Positions 9,218 through 16,906 of a stretch of 64,000 nt of DNA are shown here, in pieces. Under the pieces are notes generated by a model. It saw only the letters and a list, made by a program, of their open reading frames with translations. It was not told the origin of the DNA and did no database searches. The DNA lies in NCBI RefSeq assembly GCF_028622875.1, contig NZ_CP117710.1, forward strand, positions 310,001-374,000. The letters are read 5' to 3'. The position numbers were made by a program, and so were the translations under genes. Within the stretch, counting starts at the first letter, position 1. Each line of letters starts with the position of its first letter. Origin of the DNA: Streptomyces sp. MMBL 11-1. GTDB lineage: Bacteria; Actinomycetota; Actinomycetes; Streptomycetales; Streptomycetaceae.

Positions 9218-11378
9218 GTTCCCCCTCCGCGTTCCGCGGCAGAAGGCCGGTCACAGCCTGCGCCAGTGCCAGAGCGGTGGATGCCGCCCGCGGCGACGGC
9301 GTGACGAGGCTGGACAGGTCGCCCCAGAGGTGAGTCCACTCCGCCAGGTCGGGCAGGAGCGTCAGCCCTCCAAGGCCATGCTCCACGACGGCCTCAGCGG
9401 TGTCGTTGAACTGCCGGGCGTCGACATCATGACGTGCCCGGGCCAGCACACCGAGCACAGGCCTTCGGGGCAACCCGCGCATCCGGCCGGCCAGATCCTG
9501 AGCGATGTCCGATCCTTGACGGCGGATCTCCTTGGTCTCGACGAGGTCGTCGAAGGGGGCGACCAGGTCCTCGTTCCGAACGAGGGCGGTGGCCCACCGT
9601 GAGCGGTACCGCTCCCAGAGCTCCGGACCCCAGGTGGCCACCGCGTCGTCCTCAACCTCGTCGAAGAAGGCGCTGAGAACAGGCCACCACTCCTCCTCAC
9701 TCCTCTGGCCTGGCCCAAGACCGGCGGCCTGCCGCTCCCGATGCCGATCAGGCCAGCTAGCTGCGACGTCCCACCACTGCACAGGATGCCGACGCTGGCC
9801 CTCATCGTGGAGGAAGCGGATGAAGTCGGCCCGCCACGTATCCAGCTCCGCGTCCCCCGGCGTCGCGGAGGCAAGCAAGCCCCGGGCAGCGTCGGGGGAG
9901 CCGTCCTCAACCTCCTCGTCGTCCCCGTCGCCCTCCTCCTCCTCCTCGTCCTCCTCGTAGTCGTAGTCGTAGTCGTAGTCATAGTCGTCCGGTTCGTCGA
10001 GGCCGAAGGCGACAAGGGCGATGTCCTCCCACCACTCGTCGACCTCCTGGGCGTCGGACGGGTCGTACACCCGCGGGTCACCGTCCTCGGCCCGCGCCAC
10101 CGTGTACACGGCGAACATGAGGTCCAGGAGGATCATCAGACGCTGCGCAGGGTCCGGCGTGGGTGGAGTCCACCGGGAGATCTCTTCCTGGAGCCACGCC
10201 CACATCCGCACGTGTGCGGGGCGCCGGTCGATGACCTCCGTCTCCGTCCAGAGCGGCCCGCTGCGGTGGTCGCGGTCCGGAGTGACCGCGAGGACCAGGT
10301 CACCGAATTCCGCGAGGGTGCGCCGCTGGAACCCCGGGTCGAGGATGACGACGTCGTAGTCCCATCCCCGGGCCCGGGAGAGCATGTCCCAGGCACTTTC
10401 GTCATCGGGCGGTAGGAGGCCGACGTTCACCGACCCGCTTCCCGCGAAGACAGGGGCGGGCTGCTTGCCGAAGAGGTTGACGACATTGCTGGGGTCATCA
10501 CCGCCCAGGACCAGGACCCGGTTGCCCGACCGTGCCAGAGCACCTGCCAGGACGACCGCCGTCGTCGTGCATCCATACCCGCCACGGCCGTCGGACGACG
10601 TCACCGCCACCACCGCACCGCTCGACGTACGGGCTGGTCCTACAGCTCGCGGCTTCAGCCGGGAGGGGTTCGGACCTTCGAGTTCCTCGTCGGCGGGCGG
10701 ACGCGATCGCCAGTCGGGCACCTGCTCCAGGAACAGCCCGGCCCGTCGAAGCGCCCGGCTCCAGCGCACCGCTTCACCGGCGCCGAACCGCGCGGCGAGC
10801 AGTTCCAGCGGTCGCTGCTCTTCCCTCTGTGGGAAGGGGTCGTCCCATACCGGAGTTCCGCCGGCGGTGATGGTCCACGCCTGCGCACGCTCAAGGTCCT
10901 CGGGCCCCGTACGGCGAGCACGGGCGCGCGCACCGCGCCCGGTGCCGGCGACCAGGCGCCCTCGGACGGTGATGCGGGCCTCCTGGCCGATCAGCCCGAG
11001 CGAAAGGTCCTGGTCAGGGGCGGCCCAGGGACGGAGCCCCGGTACACCGGCAAGGCCATGGGCTGTCCGTGCCGGAAGAAGGCGGCCCAGCATGATCGGC
11101 AGGTCCTCGTTCCGGCACCACAAGGTCAGGCCGTGGGTACGCGGGGACGCGGCGGAGATGCCGCACAGGGTGCCGGAGGTGATCGGGCCTCCTTCGCCGA
11201 GCGGCGATCGGATCAGGGCCTCCAGGACGCCGGCCTCCAGGAGTGTCCGGGCGCTGTCTACGGCGTCGGGGACCAGGCCCTGGTGGAGGCCGTTGGTCCG
11301 GTACCACTCCAGAGCGACGGCTCGGGGCTCGCCGGTGTACTTCTGCCGCAGCCGGGCCAGGTCGGACTCGGTTGCCAT
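9210..11378 (-). CDS. ParA/MinD-like protein lacking the Walker A lysines
   Basis: 722-aa protein starting at ATG 11378. Around residue 255-275 the frame reads SSDGRGGYGCTTTAVVLAGA, then VLVLGGDD, DYDVVILDP and LVLAVTPDRD. This is the layout of a SIMIBI-class ParA/MinD ATPase (KGGXXKT, switch and Walker B-like strands), but both lysines of KGGXGKT are replaced (R and C), so ATP hydrolysis is doubtful. The N-terminal ~250 residues contain unknown alpha/beta blocks. Residues ~463-485 are an acidic DYDYDY/EEDEEEEE tract, followed by a tryptophan-rich helical C-terminus. It leads the kinase module and may be a partner or scaffold rather than a partition motor. Confidence 0.75.
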   Translation of the reverse strand: MATESDLARLRQKYTGEPRAVALEWYRTNGLHQGLVPDAVDSARTLLEAGVLEALIRSPLGEGGPITSGTLCGISAASPRTHGLTLWCRNEDLPIMLGRLLPARTAHGLAGVPGLRPWAAPDQDLSLGLIGQEARITVRGRLVAGTGRGARARARRTGPEDLERAQAWTITAGGTPVWDDPFPQREEQRPLELLAARFGAGEAVRWSRALRRAGLFLEQVPDWRSRPPADEELEGPNPSRLKPRAVGPARTSSGAVVAVTSSDGRGGYGCTTTAVVLAGALARSGNRVLVLGGDDPSNVVNLFGKQPAPVFAGSGSVNVGLLPPDDESAWDMLSRARGWDYDVVILDPGFQRRTLAEFGDLVLAVTPDRDHRSGPLWTETEVIDRRPAHVRMWAWLQEEISRWTPPTPDPAQRLMILLDLMFAVYTVARAEDGDPRVYDPSDAQEVDEWWEDIALVAFGLDEPDDYDYDYDYDYEEDEEEEEGDGDDEEVEDGSPDAARGLLASATPGDAELDTWRADFIRFLHDEGQRRHPVQWWDVAASWPDRHRERQAAGLGPGQRSEEEWWPVLSAFFDEVEDDAVATWGPELWERYRSRWATALVRNEDLVAPFDDLVETKEIRRQGSDIAQDLAGRMRGLPRRPVLGVLARARHDVDARQFNDTAEAVVEHGLGGLTLLPDLAEWTHLWGDLSSLVTPSPRAASTALALAQAVTGLLPRNAEGERA
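9957..9986 (-). repeat. Hexanucleotide tandem repeat coding Asp-Tyr
   Basis: Four GTAGTC units plus one ATAGTC, read on the minus strand as repeated Asp-Tyr codons inside the ParA-like gene. Upstream of it on the plus strand a run of CTC-type triplets codes the Glu/Asp tract. Such short tandem units can vary in number between isolates. Confidence 0.8.
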
Positions 11379-11686
11379 GACGTTCCATTCCGCGGCGTGA
11401 CACCCCGGACCGGCACGCCGACAGACGCGATGAAGCTCTCAATGACTGATGTCGCGCTCGCGTCTTTCCGCCGAGTGCACACGCAGGTCCGGGCCGCGTC
11501 GTGCAGGCAGGGGCAGCAGTGTCTGCCAAGGGACACCATAGCGAATGAGGAGACCGGAGGCGGATTGGGCCGCTCTGCCGCACGTCGGCAGCACGAGTGA
11601 TCCCTCGTACGCGGTGGGGGCGGGACGACGCTGGAAGGCGGTTCCCGCTTCGGCCTGAATACCTCGCGCGGCGAACGCGGCATCGC
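11379..11686. other. Intergenic, no gene seen
   Basis: 308 bases between the start of the ParA-like gene and the end of a small membrane protein gene. The frames here are shadows without ribosome sites. It should carry the promoter of the kinase module, but I see no match to the AT-rich promoter family used elsewhere; AT-richest is the stretch around 11530-11550. Confidence 0.5.
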
Positions 11687-11959
11687 TTACGGCGACGGCG
11701 GCTGAGAGGCCGGGGGTTCGCCGCTCGCCGCCGTGCGGCTCAGCCGGATGGAGAACGCGAGGACCACGACACTGGCTGCGAAGAGCCAGGGCGACTGCGA
11801 CACAAGGGCTGCACCGGCCGTGCTGAGCGAGAGCCCCTCCCACGCGGCCCGGGAGTCACGCGCGCGCCAGGAGCGGCTGAGGCGGAAGAGGCCCACTGCG
11901 AGAATCGTGCTGCCTCCGAGGGTTGAGAGGGCGGCTGCTACCGCCAGGGCGATGTCCAC
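11687..11959 (-). CDS. Small two-span membrane protein
   Basis: 90-aa protein with two hydrophobic segments: an N-terminal one (~residues 3-25, MDIALAVAAALSTLGG onwards) and one near residues 50-68 (LVSQSPWLFAASVVVLAFSI), joined by a basic loop. It ends in a proline/serine tail. It starts 4 bases after the stop of the 104-aa gene upstream and so shares its transcript from the 12.4-kb promoter. It resembles the many small integral membrane proteins of actinomycete plasmids; function unknown. Confidence 0.7.
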   Translation of the reverse strand: MDIALAVAAALSTLGGSTILAVGLFRLSRSWRARDSRAAWEGLSLSTAGAALVSQSPWLFAASVVVLAFSIRLSRTAASGEPPASQPPSP

Positions 11960-11962
11960 CGG

Positions 11963-12277
11963 TCACCGGCCCCCAACTGCCGTGCGGAGCGCCGTCTCGA
12001 AGGCCAGGATCGCACTGAGTGTGATGGCGATGGCGGCCCGGTGCCGGTCAGGGCGGTCCTCGTCGGAGCCCACGGAGACGGAGGCCAGGGCGGTCGTGGC
12101 GGCGGTGAGATGACGGATGGCCTGGTCCCTGGTCTCTCCATGGCCGTGTTCGGAGGCGTACACCTCCATCTCGCCGAGCTTCGCGACGAGATCGCCGCTG
12201 GGGGAGCGGTTGCTCTGGGTGTACGCCCCATGAAGGGCGTGAGCTTCTGCTGCGAGCGTGATAGCGGGCGATGTCAT
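11963..12277 (-). CDS. Small alpha-helical hypothetical protein
   Basis: 104-aa protein from ATG 12277 (GGAAGG about 10 bases upstream). It is entirely helical in appearance: AITLAAEAHALHGAYTQSN, then KLGEMEVYASEHGHG, then alternating alanine-rich helices. It is probably a soluble helical bundle. No family recognised. It is the first gene after the minus-strand promoter inside the 12372-12442 palindrome, so its expression is probably controlled there. Confidence 0.65.
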   Translation of the reverse strand: MTSPAITLAAEAHALHGAYTQSNRSPSGDLVAKLGEMEVYASEHGHGETRDQAIRHLTAATTALASVSVGSDEDRPDRHRAAIAITLSAILAFETALRTAVGGR

Positions 12278-12371
12278 CAGACGCTGCCTTCCGGTTCGGT
12301 GCTGCGACGTGTGCTTGGCGAGGAGAGTGCCACCTCTGCTCGGGAGGCTGTCGGCCGGTCGATGCGGCAAT

Positions 12372-12442
12372 GCCCCACACCTCCATTATGCCCATAATTG
12401 TTGATGCTGTCAACAGTTATGGGCATAATGGAGGTGTGGGGC
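12372..12442. promoter_or_regulatory. 26-bp perfect inverted repeat with back-to-back promoters
   Basis: Arms 12372-12397 and 12417-12442 are perfect reverse complements, separated by 19 bases whose ends also pair (6 of 7). Each arm contains the 12-base palindrome TTATGSSCATAA. On the minus strand TTGACA (12413-12408) is 17 bases from CATAAT (12390-12385), pointing at the gene starting at 12277. On the plus strand TTGATG (12401-12406) is 17 bases from CATAAT (12424-12429). Both -10 boxes overlap the palindrome TTATGSSCATAA, which is how an autorepressor operator would be placed. Confidence 0.8.
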
Positions 12443-12583
12443 TCGCCGGGCTCCAGAGGCGTCGGGCCAAGGGGCTGCGCACCTGGCCGGCCTCTCGGAT
12501 CCGGCGGCGGCAAGGCTCACCCCCTGAGCTGCCCGTCGGCCCGCTCGGCGGCGTAGGTCTGCTTCACCGCCCCCGGTGAGTGG

Positions 12584-13933
12584 TCACGGTGCTTCTCTCG
12601 CCGACCGGGGGAGGCCCACCCCGTCCTGCCCTTCTGCGGACGGCGCCTGGGTCCGCAACGCGTGCACGTTCCTGGCGCGAACAGCGGCGGCGACATCCTT
12701 CGCCTCTTCGGCATCCCGGTGCTCGGCCGTGAGCGGAGGGCCGCCGGCCAAGTGCAGGCTCACGCTTGCCAGTCCGAGGCGCCGCTGCCACGGGCCCTGC
12801 TCCGTCCATACGCTCTGCACGCTGCTGATCGGGGCGAGACGGACGATGCTGCGCAGGAACACTCCCTCCCAGATGCTGACATGAGCCTGGCCGCTGAAGA
12901 GTGAGAGGTTCCTGCTGAACGGGGTGGCCCACCGCGCACGACGCGGGACGCCCCGGAAGGAGTGCAGAGCTGCGACGGCTTCCGGTCCCCAGAGGGCGGC
13001 GACCAGAGCTTCGGCTTCGGTACGCGTGGCGACGGGCGCGATCAGTTGCGGTTCCACGTGGCCGGCCGTGGCCGCGTGGATGCGTACCCACCCCCGGCGT
13101 CGCCACAGCAGGGGCTGCTCCAGGATCAACGCCTGGGTGCGCCGGTGGCGGAAGGTCTGGTGCCGGGTGTTGAACAGCCCGAAGTCCGCCCGGAATCCGC
13201 CGGGCGCCGCACTGAGAGTCCAGCCGTGCCAGCGGGGCCACCGGGCTCCGGTCATGCGCCATATCGGCCCCAGGGCAGCGGCCGCAGAGAACAGCACGAC
13301 AGGCTCCTGGAGCAACCAGTAGGTGACCAGGCACCCGGCCAGCAGCGCCAAGGCCTGCAGGAAGGCGTGGACATCCAGAAGCAGGGACAGGGCGAGCGTT
13401 CTCGGGCGGACGCGGAGCAGGACGGGCTGCCCGGTACGGCTCGCAGCCGCCGGGCCGGCCGGCTCCGGGTGAGACAGGTCGCCGGCCATGCGGGCGCGCA
13501 GGGCCTCCAGAAGCACTTCGCACTGCGCCGTCCCGAGATAGGCGAGATCGCTCGACTTCCCGGCCACCGCCAGGCGCAGCGCGCACACGCCCAGGAACCG
13601 GCCGAGCAGCGGCCGGTGGATGTCCGCCTCCTGGAGGTGGGCGAGCTCGTAGCGCCGTGAGCTGCGGAAGACGATGCCCGAGCGGTAGAGCAGGGCGTCG
13701 CCGGTGAGCCGATAGGACGTCGCCCGCCAGGATGTGAAGCCGTACGCCGCCCCGGCGAACGAGACAGCCGCCGCGGCGGCGGCGAGCGCCCACCAAGGCG
13801 AACTCCGAACGGCATGTACCCACTCCGGCAGGTCCCGGAAGGTGAACAGGACCACGGCCAGGGTCACCGCCCAGGCCCGTCGCCACGGGGTGACCGGGTG
13901 CAGGCGTCCCTCCAGAACGACCTCGTCCGTCAC
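12584..13933 (-). CDS. PH-domain membrane protein, YdbT-like
   Basis: 449-aa membrane protein. It begins with a short soluble stretch and two transmembrane segments (~20-75), followed by a bacterial PH (bPH2) domain around YRLTGDALLYRSGIVFRSSR. A second membrane pair lies near 175-215, and two more bPH2-like repeats follow, the last ending near FGLASVSLHLAGGP. This triple-PH plan is that of Bacillus YdbT, which works with YdbS in protecting the membrane against some bacteriocins; that role is known for the family, not shown here. Its ATG overlaps the stop of the YdbS-like gene by four bases (ATGA). The C-terminus is basic and disordered. Confidence 0.85.
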   Translation of the reverse strand: MTDEVVLEGRLHPVTPWRRAWAVTLAVVLFTFRDLPEWVHAVRSSPWWALAAAAAAVSFAGAAYGFTSWRATSYRLTGDALLYRSGIVFRSSRRYELAHLQEADIHRPLLGRFLGVCALRLAVAGKSSDLAYLGTAQCEVLLEALRARMAGDLSHPEPAGPAAASRTGQPVLLRVRPRTLALSLLLDVHAFLQALALLAGCLVTYWLLQEPVVLFSAAAALGPIWRMTGARWPRWHGWTLSAAPGGFRADFGLFNTRHQTFRHRRTQALILEQPLLWRRRGWVRIHAATAGHVEPQLIAPVATRTEAEALVAALWGPEAVAALHSFRGVPRRARWATPFSRNLSLFSGQAHVSIWEGVFLRSIVRLAPISSVQSVWTEQGPWQRRLGLASVSLHLAGGPPLTAEHRDAEEAKDVAAAVRARNVHALRTQAPSAEGQDGVGLPRSAREAP

Positions 13934-14454
13934 AGCGCCACCTGCCGCTCCGTGGCGAGGCGCGTGAGGAGATCACGGATCCGCTCGGCCTCTTCGGTCT
14001 CGATGTCTTCCACGCTCACACTCTGGTAGGCGCCTGTCGCCACCGTCACGGTGGCCAGACCGAAACGGCGCTGCAGAGGCCCCGAGTCCACCTCGATGGT
14101 CTGGATACGACCGAAGGGAAGGGCGCAGCGGGTACGGAAGAACAGCCCGCCGCGCACCAGCACTTCGTCCTGGGTGAGGCTGTATCCAGTGGCCTCCCAG
14201 ACGGCTCGCAGCCGCCACCATCTCCACACGCTCCACACCAGCACGATGCCGGCGCCCGCCCAGCCGGGCCAGGAGGGCACGGCCGCGAACCACCGCGGTA
14301 GGAGAAACGAACCGGCCCCTGCGAGTGCGGAAGCACCGGTGAGAGCAACCACAACAGCGTTCAGGCGCCACAGTGACAACGCGGTGCGCGGCGGGAGGGT
14401 GTAGCTCGAACTCCCGGACGCGGTAGCGCGTCCGGGAGCGTCAGCAGTCGTCAA
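13930..14454 (-). CDS. PH-domain membrane protein, YdbS-like
   Basis: 174-aa protein. The TTG at 14454 is chosen as the start (GGAG six bases upstream); an ATG at 14520 would lie inside a terminator hairpin. Two transmembrane segments (LNAVVVALTGASALAGAGSF and WAGAGIVLVWSVWRWW) precede one bPH2 domain with the typical ATGYSLTQDEVLVRGGLF and LPFGRIQTIEVDSGPLQ motifs. It is the usual small partner of YdbT-like proteins and is translationally coupled to it. The pair is anchored in the cytoplasmic membrane; the substrate or signal is unknown. Confidence 0.85.
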   Translation of the reverse strand: MTTADAPGRATASGSSSYTLPPRTALSLWRLNAVVVALTGASALAGAGSFLLPRWFAAVPSWPGWAGAGIVLVWSVWRWWRLRAVWEATGYSLTQDEVLVRGGLFFRTRCALPFGRIQTIEVDSGPLQRRFGLATVTVATGAYQSVSVEDIETEEAERIRDLLTRLATERQVAL

Positions 14455-14501
14455 AGCGAACTCCAGAGGTAAAGGGTGCGGCGGGCGAAGCGCCCGCGGG
14501 G

Positions 14502-14546
14502 CCCCGTACCGACCGGCCAACGGGGAGGGGGCCGGTCGGTACGGGG
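14502..14546 (-). terminator. Strong hairpin terminator
   Basis: Perfect 17-bp inverted repeat (14502-14518 and 14530-14546) with an 11-base loop, ending 2 bases from the stop of the zinc-finger-like gene at 14549. A second 7-bp hairpin follows at 14481-14497. Together they close the transcription unit that runs leftwards from about 17.3 kb. Confidence 0.75.
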
Positions 14547-14548
14547 GA

Positions 14549-14938
14549 TCACGCGGCCGGTCGCAGAAGGTTCCGGAGGTTGTTGAGCTGCCGCTCGGCG
14601 GTGACGGCCCGGCCCTTCCAGCGGTCGCGTTCCTTGGCGATGCGGTCGGCGGCCGCCGCCTTCTCCAGCAGCTCTGCCGTAGTGAGCTTGAGCAGGGTGC
14701 CCTTGGTCACCGGGGCGGGGGCGGAGCTGTCCTTGTGGACGGCGAGGTGGGCGCGGACCTGGCCGAGGTTGCCGGTGTACGAGCAGTCGGTGACCTTGCA
14801 GCCGTGGATCGTGCCGCCGTCATCCAGCAGCAGCTCGACGATGCGGGTGAAGTAGACCGGCTTCTCGGCGGTCCACAGCGGGCTCTTGACCTTCTGCTCG
14901 GCGATGACCGCGCGGCCGTCGTGGGTAGAGGCTGTGAT
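14549..14938 (-). CDS. C2H2-like zinc finger/coiled-coil protein, ATC start
   Basis: 130-codon open frame with no ATG, GTG or TTG before an in-frame stop upstream. The codon with an ideally spaced ribosome site (AAAGGA, 7 bases) is ATC at 14938-14936, proposed as the start. The product (129 aa) contains CKVTDCSYTGNLGQVRAH followed by LAVH, i.e. a C-X4-C ... H-X3-H zinc-finger-like motif near residues 50-72. A charged helical tail resembling a coiled coil (AAAADRIAKERDRWKGRAV) follows. This suggests a nucleic-acid-binding dimer. Frame statistics and the finger support a real gene; the ATC start is inference. Confidence 0.6.
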   Translation of the reverse strand: MTASTHDGRAVIAEQKVKSPLWTAEKPVYFTRIVELLLDDGGTIHGCKVTDCSYTGNLGQVRAHLAVHKDSSAPAPVTKGTLLKLTTAELLEKAAAADRIAKERDRWKGRAVTAERQLNNLRNLLRPAA

Positions 14939-15021
14939 GAGCGTGTCCTTTCGGGAGGGGAAGGTTCAGCGCAGACCCGGGCCAGGCGGCGTCCGCCGGG
15001 CCCGGGCCCGGGCCGCTGATC

Positions 15022-15384
15022 TCAGGCGGGGGCAAGACCTGCGAAGGGGATGCCTTCGACGATGTCGGCCGGGCCTCCGTCGCGCCGGGCCTTGGCCAGG
15101 AGCGCCGCAGGCGGGGCGTCGACCTTCACATCGGCCAGCGGTTCGCCCTTCTTGCTTTTGCTGGTCCGGGTGACCGTGCCGACCAGCCCGTTGAGGTACT
15201 TCGGCTTCATGTTGGTGAGCTCGACCCGTACGCCGGTGCGCACGCGGCTGCCCCGGACGGCCCGGAGGATCTCACGGCGCTTGCCGCGCAGGTCGGTCAG
15301 GATGGCGAGCTCATCTGCCGTCGCGAGGTCGCTGATGTACCGGGCGAGGTTGGCGGGGGAGGTGGCTTCTGCGGTGAGGGGCAA
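15022..15384 (-). CDS. Small hypothetical protein, KOW-like motif, paralogue 1
   Basis: 120-aa protein read from TTG 15384, which has AAAGGA 7 bases upstream. An N-terminal helix (LARYISDLATADELAIL) is followed by basic strands and a segment KPKYLNGLVGTVTRT...ADVKVD that looks like a KOW/SH3-type beta barrel. It is clearly related to the next gene upstream (15414-15770), which has YIADAATPDDLALF and KQLNGLTGTIES...AVITVD in the same order. KOW-like folds often bind RNA or ribosomal partners; here that is only a suggestion. Confidence 0.7.
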   Translation of the reverse strand: MPLTAEATSPANLARYISDLATADELAILTDLRGKRREILRAVRGSRVRTGVRVELTNMKPKYLNGLVGTVTRTSKSKKGEPLADVKVDAPPAALLAKARRDGGPADIVEGIPFAGLAPA

Positions 15385-15413
15385 GCGGATTCCTTTCACT
15401 GGGCGGGTGGAGG

Positions 15414-15770
15414 TCAGCGGGGGAAGACGCAGGCCAGCGGCACCGTCAGGGCGAAGGAGGTGGCGCCTTCGGGGATGCGGTGGCCGTACTTGTGGTGTCC
15501 CTGGAGCAACCAGAGGGACTCTCCGTCGACGGTGATGACGGCGGTCGGCGTCGCGATGCGCCCGATGCTCTCGATCGTGCCGGTCAGGCCGTTGAGCTGC
15601 TTGTCCTGGAGCCGGTCGGTGCGGATCTCCTGGCCCTCGACGAGGGCCGCCATGCGCTCCTGGGCCACACGGGCCTGCCCCGTCGTGATGGCCTCGGAGA
15701 ACAGCGCCAGGTCGTCGGGGGTGGCGGCATCGGCGATGTACTGGACGACGTCGGGGAACGAGACGGTCAT
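15414..15770 (-). CDS. Small hypothetical protein, KOW-like motif, paralogue 2
   Basis: 118-aa protein, paralogue of the downstream gene: N-terminal helix YIADAATPDDLALFSEAI, then an EIRTDRLQDKQLNGLTGTIE beta segment with AVITVDGES, and a strand-rich end (FALTVPLACVFPR). The ATG at 15770 overlaps the stop of the 55-aa gene upstream (ATGA). The two paralogues have drifted apart but keep the order helix, basic strands, LNGL-GT turn. No known family recognised. Confidence 0.7.
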   Translation of the reverse strand: MTVSFPDVVQYIADAATPDDLALFSEAITTGQARVAQERMAALVEGQEIRTDRLQDKQLNGLTGTIESIGRIATPTAVITVDGESLWLLQGHHKYGHRIPEGATSFALTVPLACVFPR

Positions 15771-15934
15771 ACGGGTGCCTCCTGATCGGGCAGGTTGATA
15801 TGGGCTTCGAGCAGAGCGAGCGCGTCCTCCGCGAAGTAGCCGCGGATACGGTCACGGACCACGCCCGTCGTCTCCTGCTGCGCGTGCGCCAGGCGCGACA
15901 GCAGGTCACTGGCGGCCTGATGGAGTTCGCTCAT
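15767..15934 (-). CDS. Very small helical protein
   Basis: 55-aa acidic helical protein (SELHQAASDLLSRLAHAQQE...YFAEDALALLEAHINL). The ATG at 15934 overlaps the stop of the upstream gene (ATGA) and its own stop overlaps the next ATG, so three genes in a row are translationally coupled. Size and composition suggest a binding partner or adaptor. Function unknown. Confidence 0.65.
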   Translation of the reverse strand: MSELHQAASDLLSRLAHAQQETTGVVRDRIRGYFAEDALALLEAHINLPDQEAPV

Positions 15935-16494
15935 CCCGGCACCCCGGTGTCGCTCGCGGCGTCGGCGGACCACTGAGTGCGGGCAGCGGCCTCGGCGTCG
16001 TCCGCTGTACGGGCGCGGACGGTGGCGCGCAGCGTTGTCCAACCGGCGGGGCGCCGTTCGTAGGAGCACCAGGCTTCGTCGGCGACGGGGAAGTCCAGGA
16101 CGGCGGTGACCAGCGTTTCGCGCGGGTCCGAATCCTGGCGCAACCCGATGACCGTGAACAGCGGGATGGACCACTTCTCGTGCTGGTCCCTGGTGGCCAG
16201 GTAGTAGTTTCCGGGGTTGGCGCTGGGGGGCGTGGCGTTCGGGCCGAGGAGCTTTCGCCACGTCGGGCCCGAAAGCTGGACGAGGGTGCCGTCCTTCAGC
16301 ATCTCGTCGATCAGCTTCAGGTGAGGCGCGGCGGAGGCGGGCGGAAGATCGTGGATGCGGTCGACCACGGTGCCGTCGTGACGGCGGTACATGTGGGTGA
16401 CGACGTCGTAGCGCTTGAGCGGACGCCTCTGGTGGGTGAGCGCGTCAACGACGGCTTCCCGCGTGCAGGGCGGCGGATCGGGCTGGGCGGTCAT
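15931..16494 (-). CDS. Hypothetical protein
   Basis: 187-aa protein from ATG 16494 (GGAG upstream). The N-terminal ~75 residues contain a helix, MYRRHDGTVVDRIHDLP and a winged-helix-like turn (LIDEMLKDGTLVQLSGPTW). The C-terminal half has beta strands (LVTAVLDFPVADEAWCSYER) and a helix DDAEAAARTQW. No family recognised; the first half could be DNA-binding. Coupled to the 55-aa gene by an ATGA overlap. Confidence 0.65.
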   Translation of the reverse strand: MTAQPDPPPCTREAVVDALTHQRRPLKRYDVVTHMYRRHDGTVVDRIHDLPPASAAPHLKLIDEMLKDGTLVQLSGPTWRKLLGPNATPPSANPGNYYLATRDQHEKWSIPLFTVIGLRQDSDPRETLVTAVLDFPVADEAWCSYERRPAGWTTLRATVRARTADDAEAAARTQWSADAASDTGVPG

Positions 16495-16558
16495 AGGTCT
16501 CCAGGAAGGGCGGCGGGAGAGCGGGGCGGTTCCGGCGGGCGGCGGCTCACGGCTCCGC

Positions 16559-16906
16559 TCAGACCGGGCGGCGCAGCCTCGTGCTGCGTACGGCGAGGGC
16601 GCTGAGCCATTCCGGCGCCCAGGAACCCGTGCGGAACGGGGCGAAGTACCCGACCTCGAACGGTGTCCGGCCCGGGTTGACGGTCCCGTCCTTGCGGACG
16701 AAGCGCGCGACGACGGTGATGCTGACCAGGTCGAAGTGGATGCCGTCGGCACTGACGTACCGCAGGGACACCGACTCCGGGCGCAGGCGGGCGGGCCGGG
16801 CGTGGTTGGGCAGGGTGTAGAGGAAGTCCTGCCCGCCGATGGATGCGGCGGACAGTTCCGTGGTGTGCGTGGCTGCGGGACGTGTCGGCAGGAGGGTCTG
16901 GTTCAT
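16559..16906 (-). CDS. Small hypothetical protein, tandem paralogue A
   Basis: 115-aa beta-rich protein with ATG at 16906 overlapping the stop of the gene upstream (ATGA). It shares its plan with that upstream neighbour: LRPESVSLRYVSADG, FDLVSITVVARFVRKDGTVNPGR and APEWLSAL correspond to MRPSELLLAYTRRAG, VDVAGCRPRADNTVNPASR and PPWLRGFV. The shared -TVNP- turn and C-terminal P-W-L motif make a tandem duplication likely. Function unknown. Confidence 0.7.
   Translation of the reverse strand: MNQTLLPTRPAATHTTELSAASIGGQDFLYTLPNHARPARLRPESVSLRYVSADGIHFDLVSITVVARFVRKDGTVNPGRTPFEVGYFAPFRTGSWAPEWLSALAVRSTRLRRPV

Noticed and set aside
12372..12442. Palindrome considered as a transcription terminator
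   Set aside because: It is AT-containing, holds -10 and -35 boxes at exact 17-base spacing on both strands, and lies 142 bases past the PH-domain gene's stop, so a regulatory role fits better.
14820..15035. 71-aa minus-strand frame near the zinc-finger-like gene
   Set aside because: Proline/histidine/arginine-rich shadow with no ribosome site; the overlapping frame with the zinc-finger motif is more convincing.
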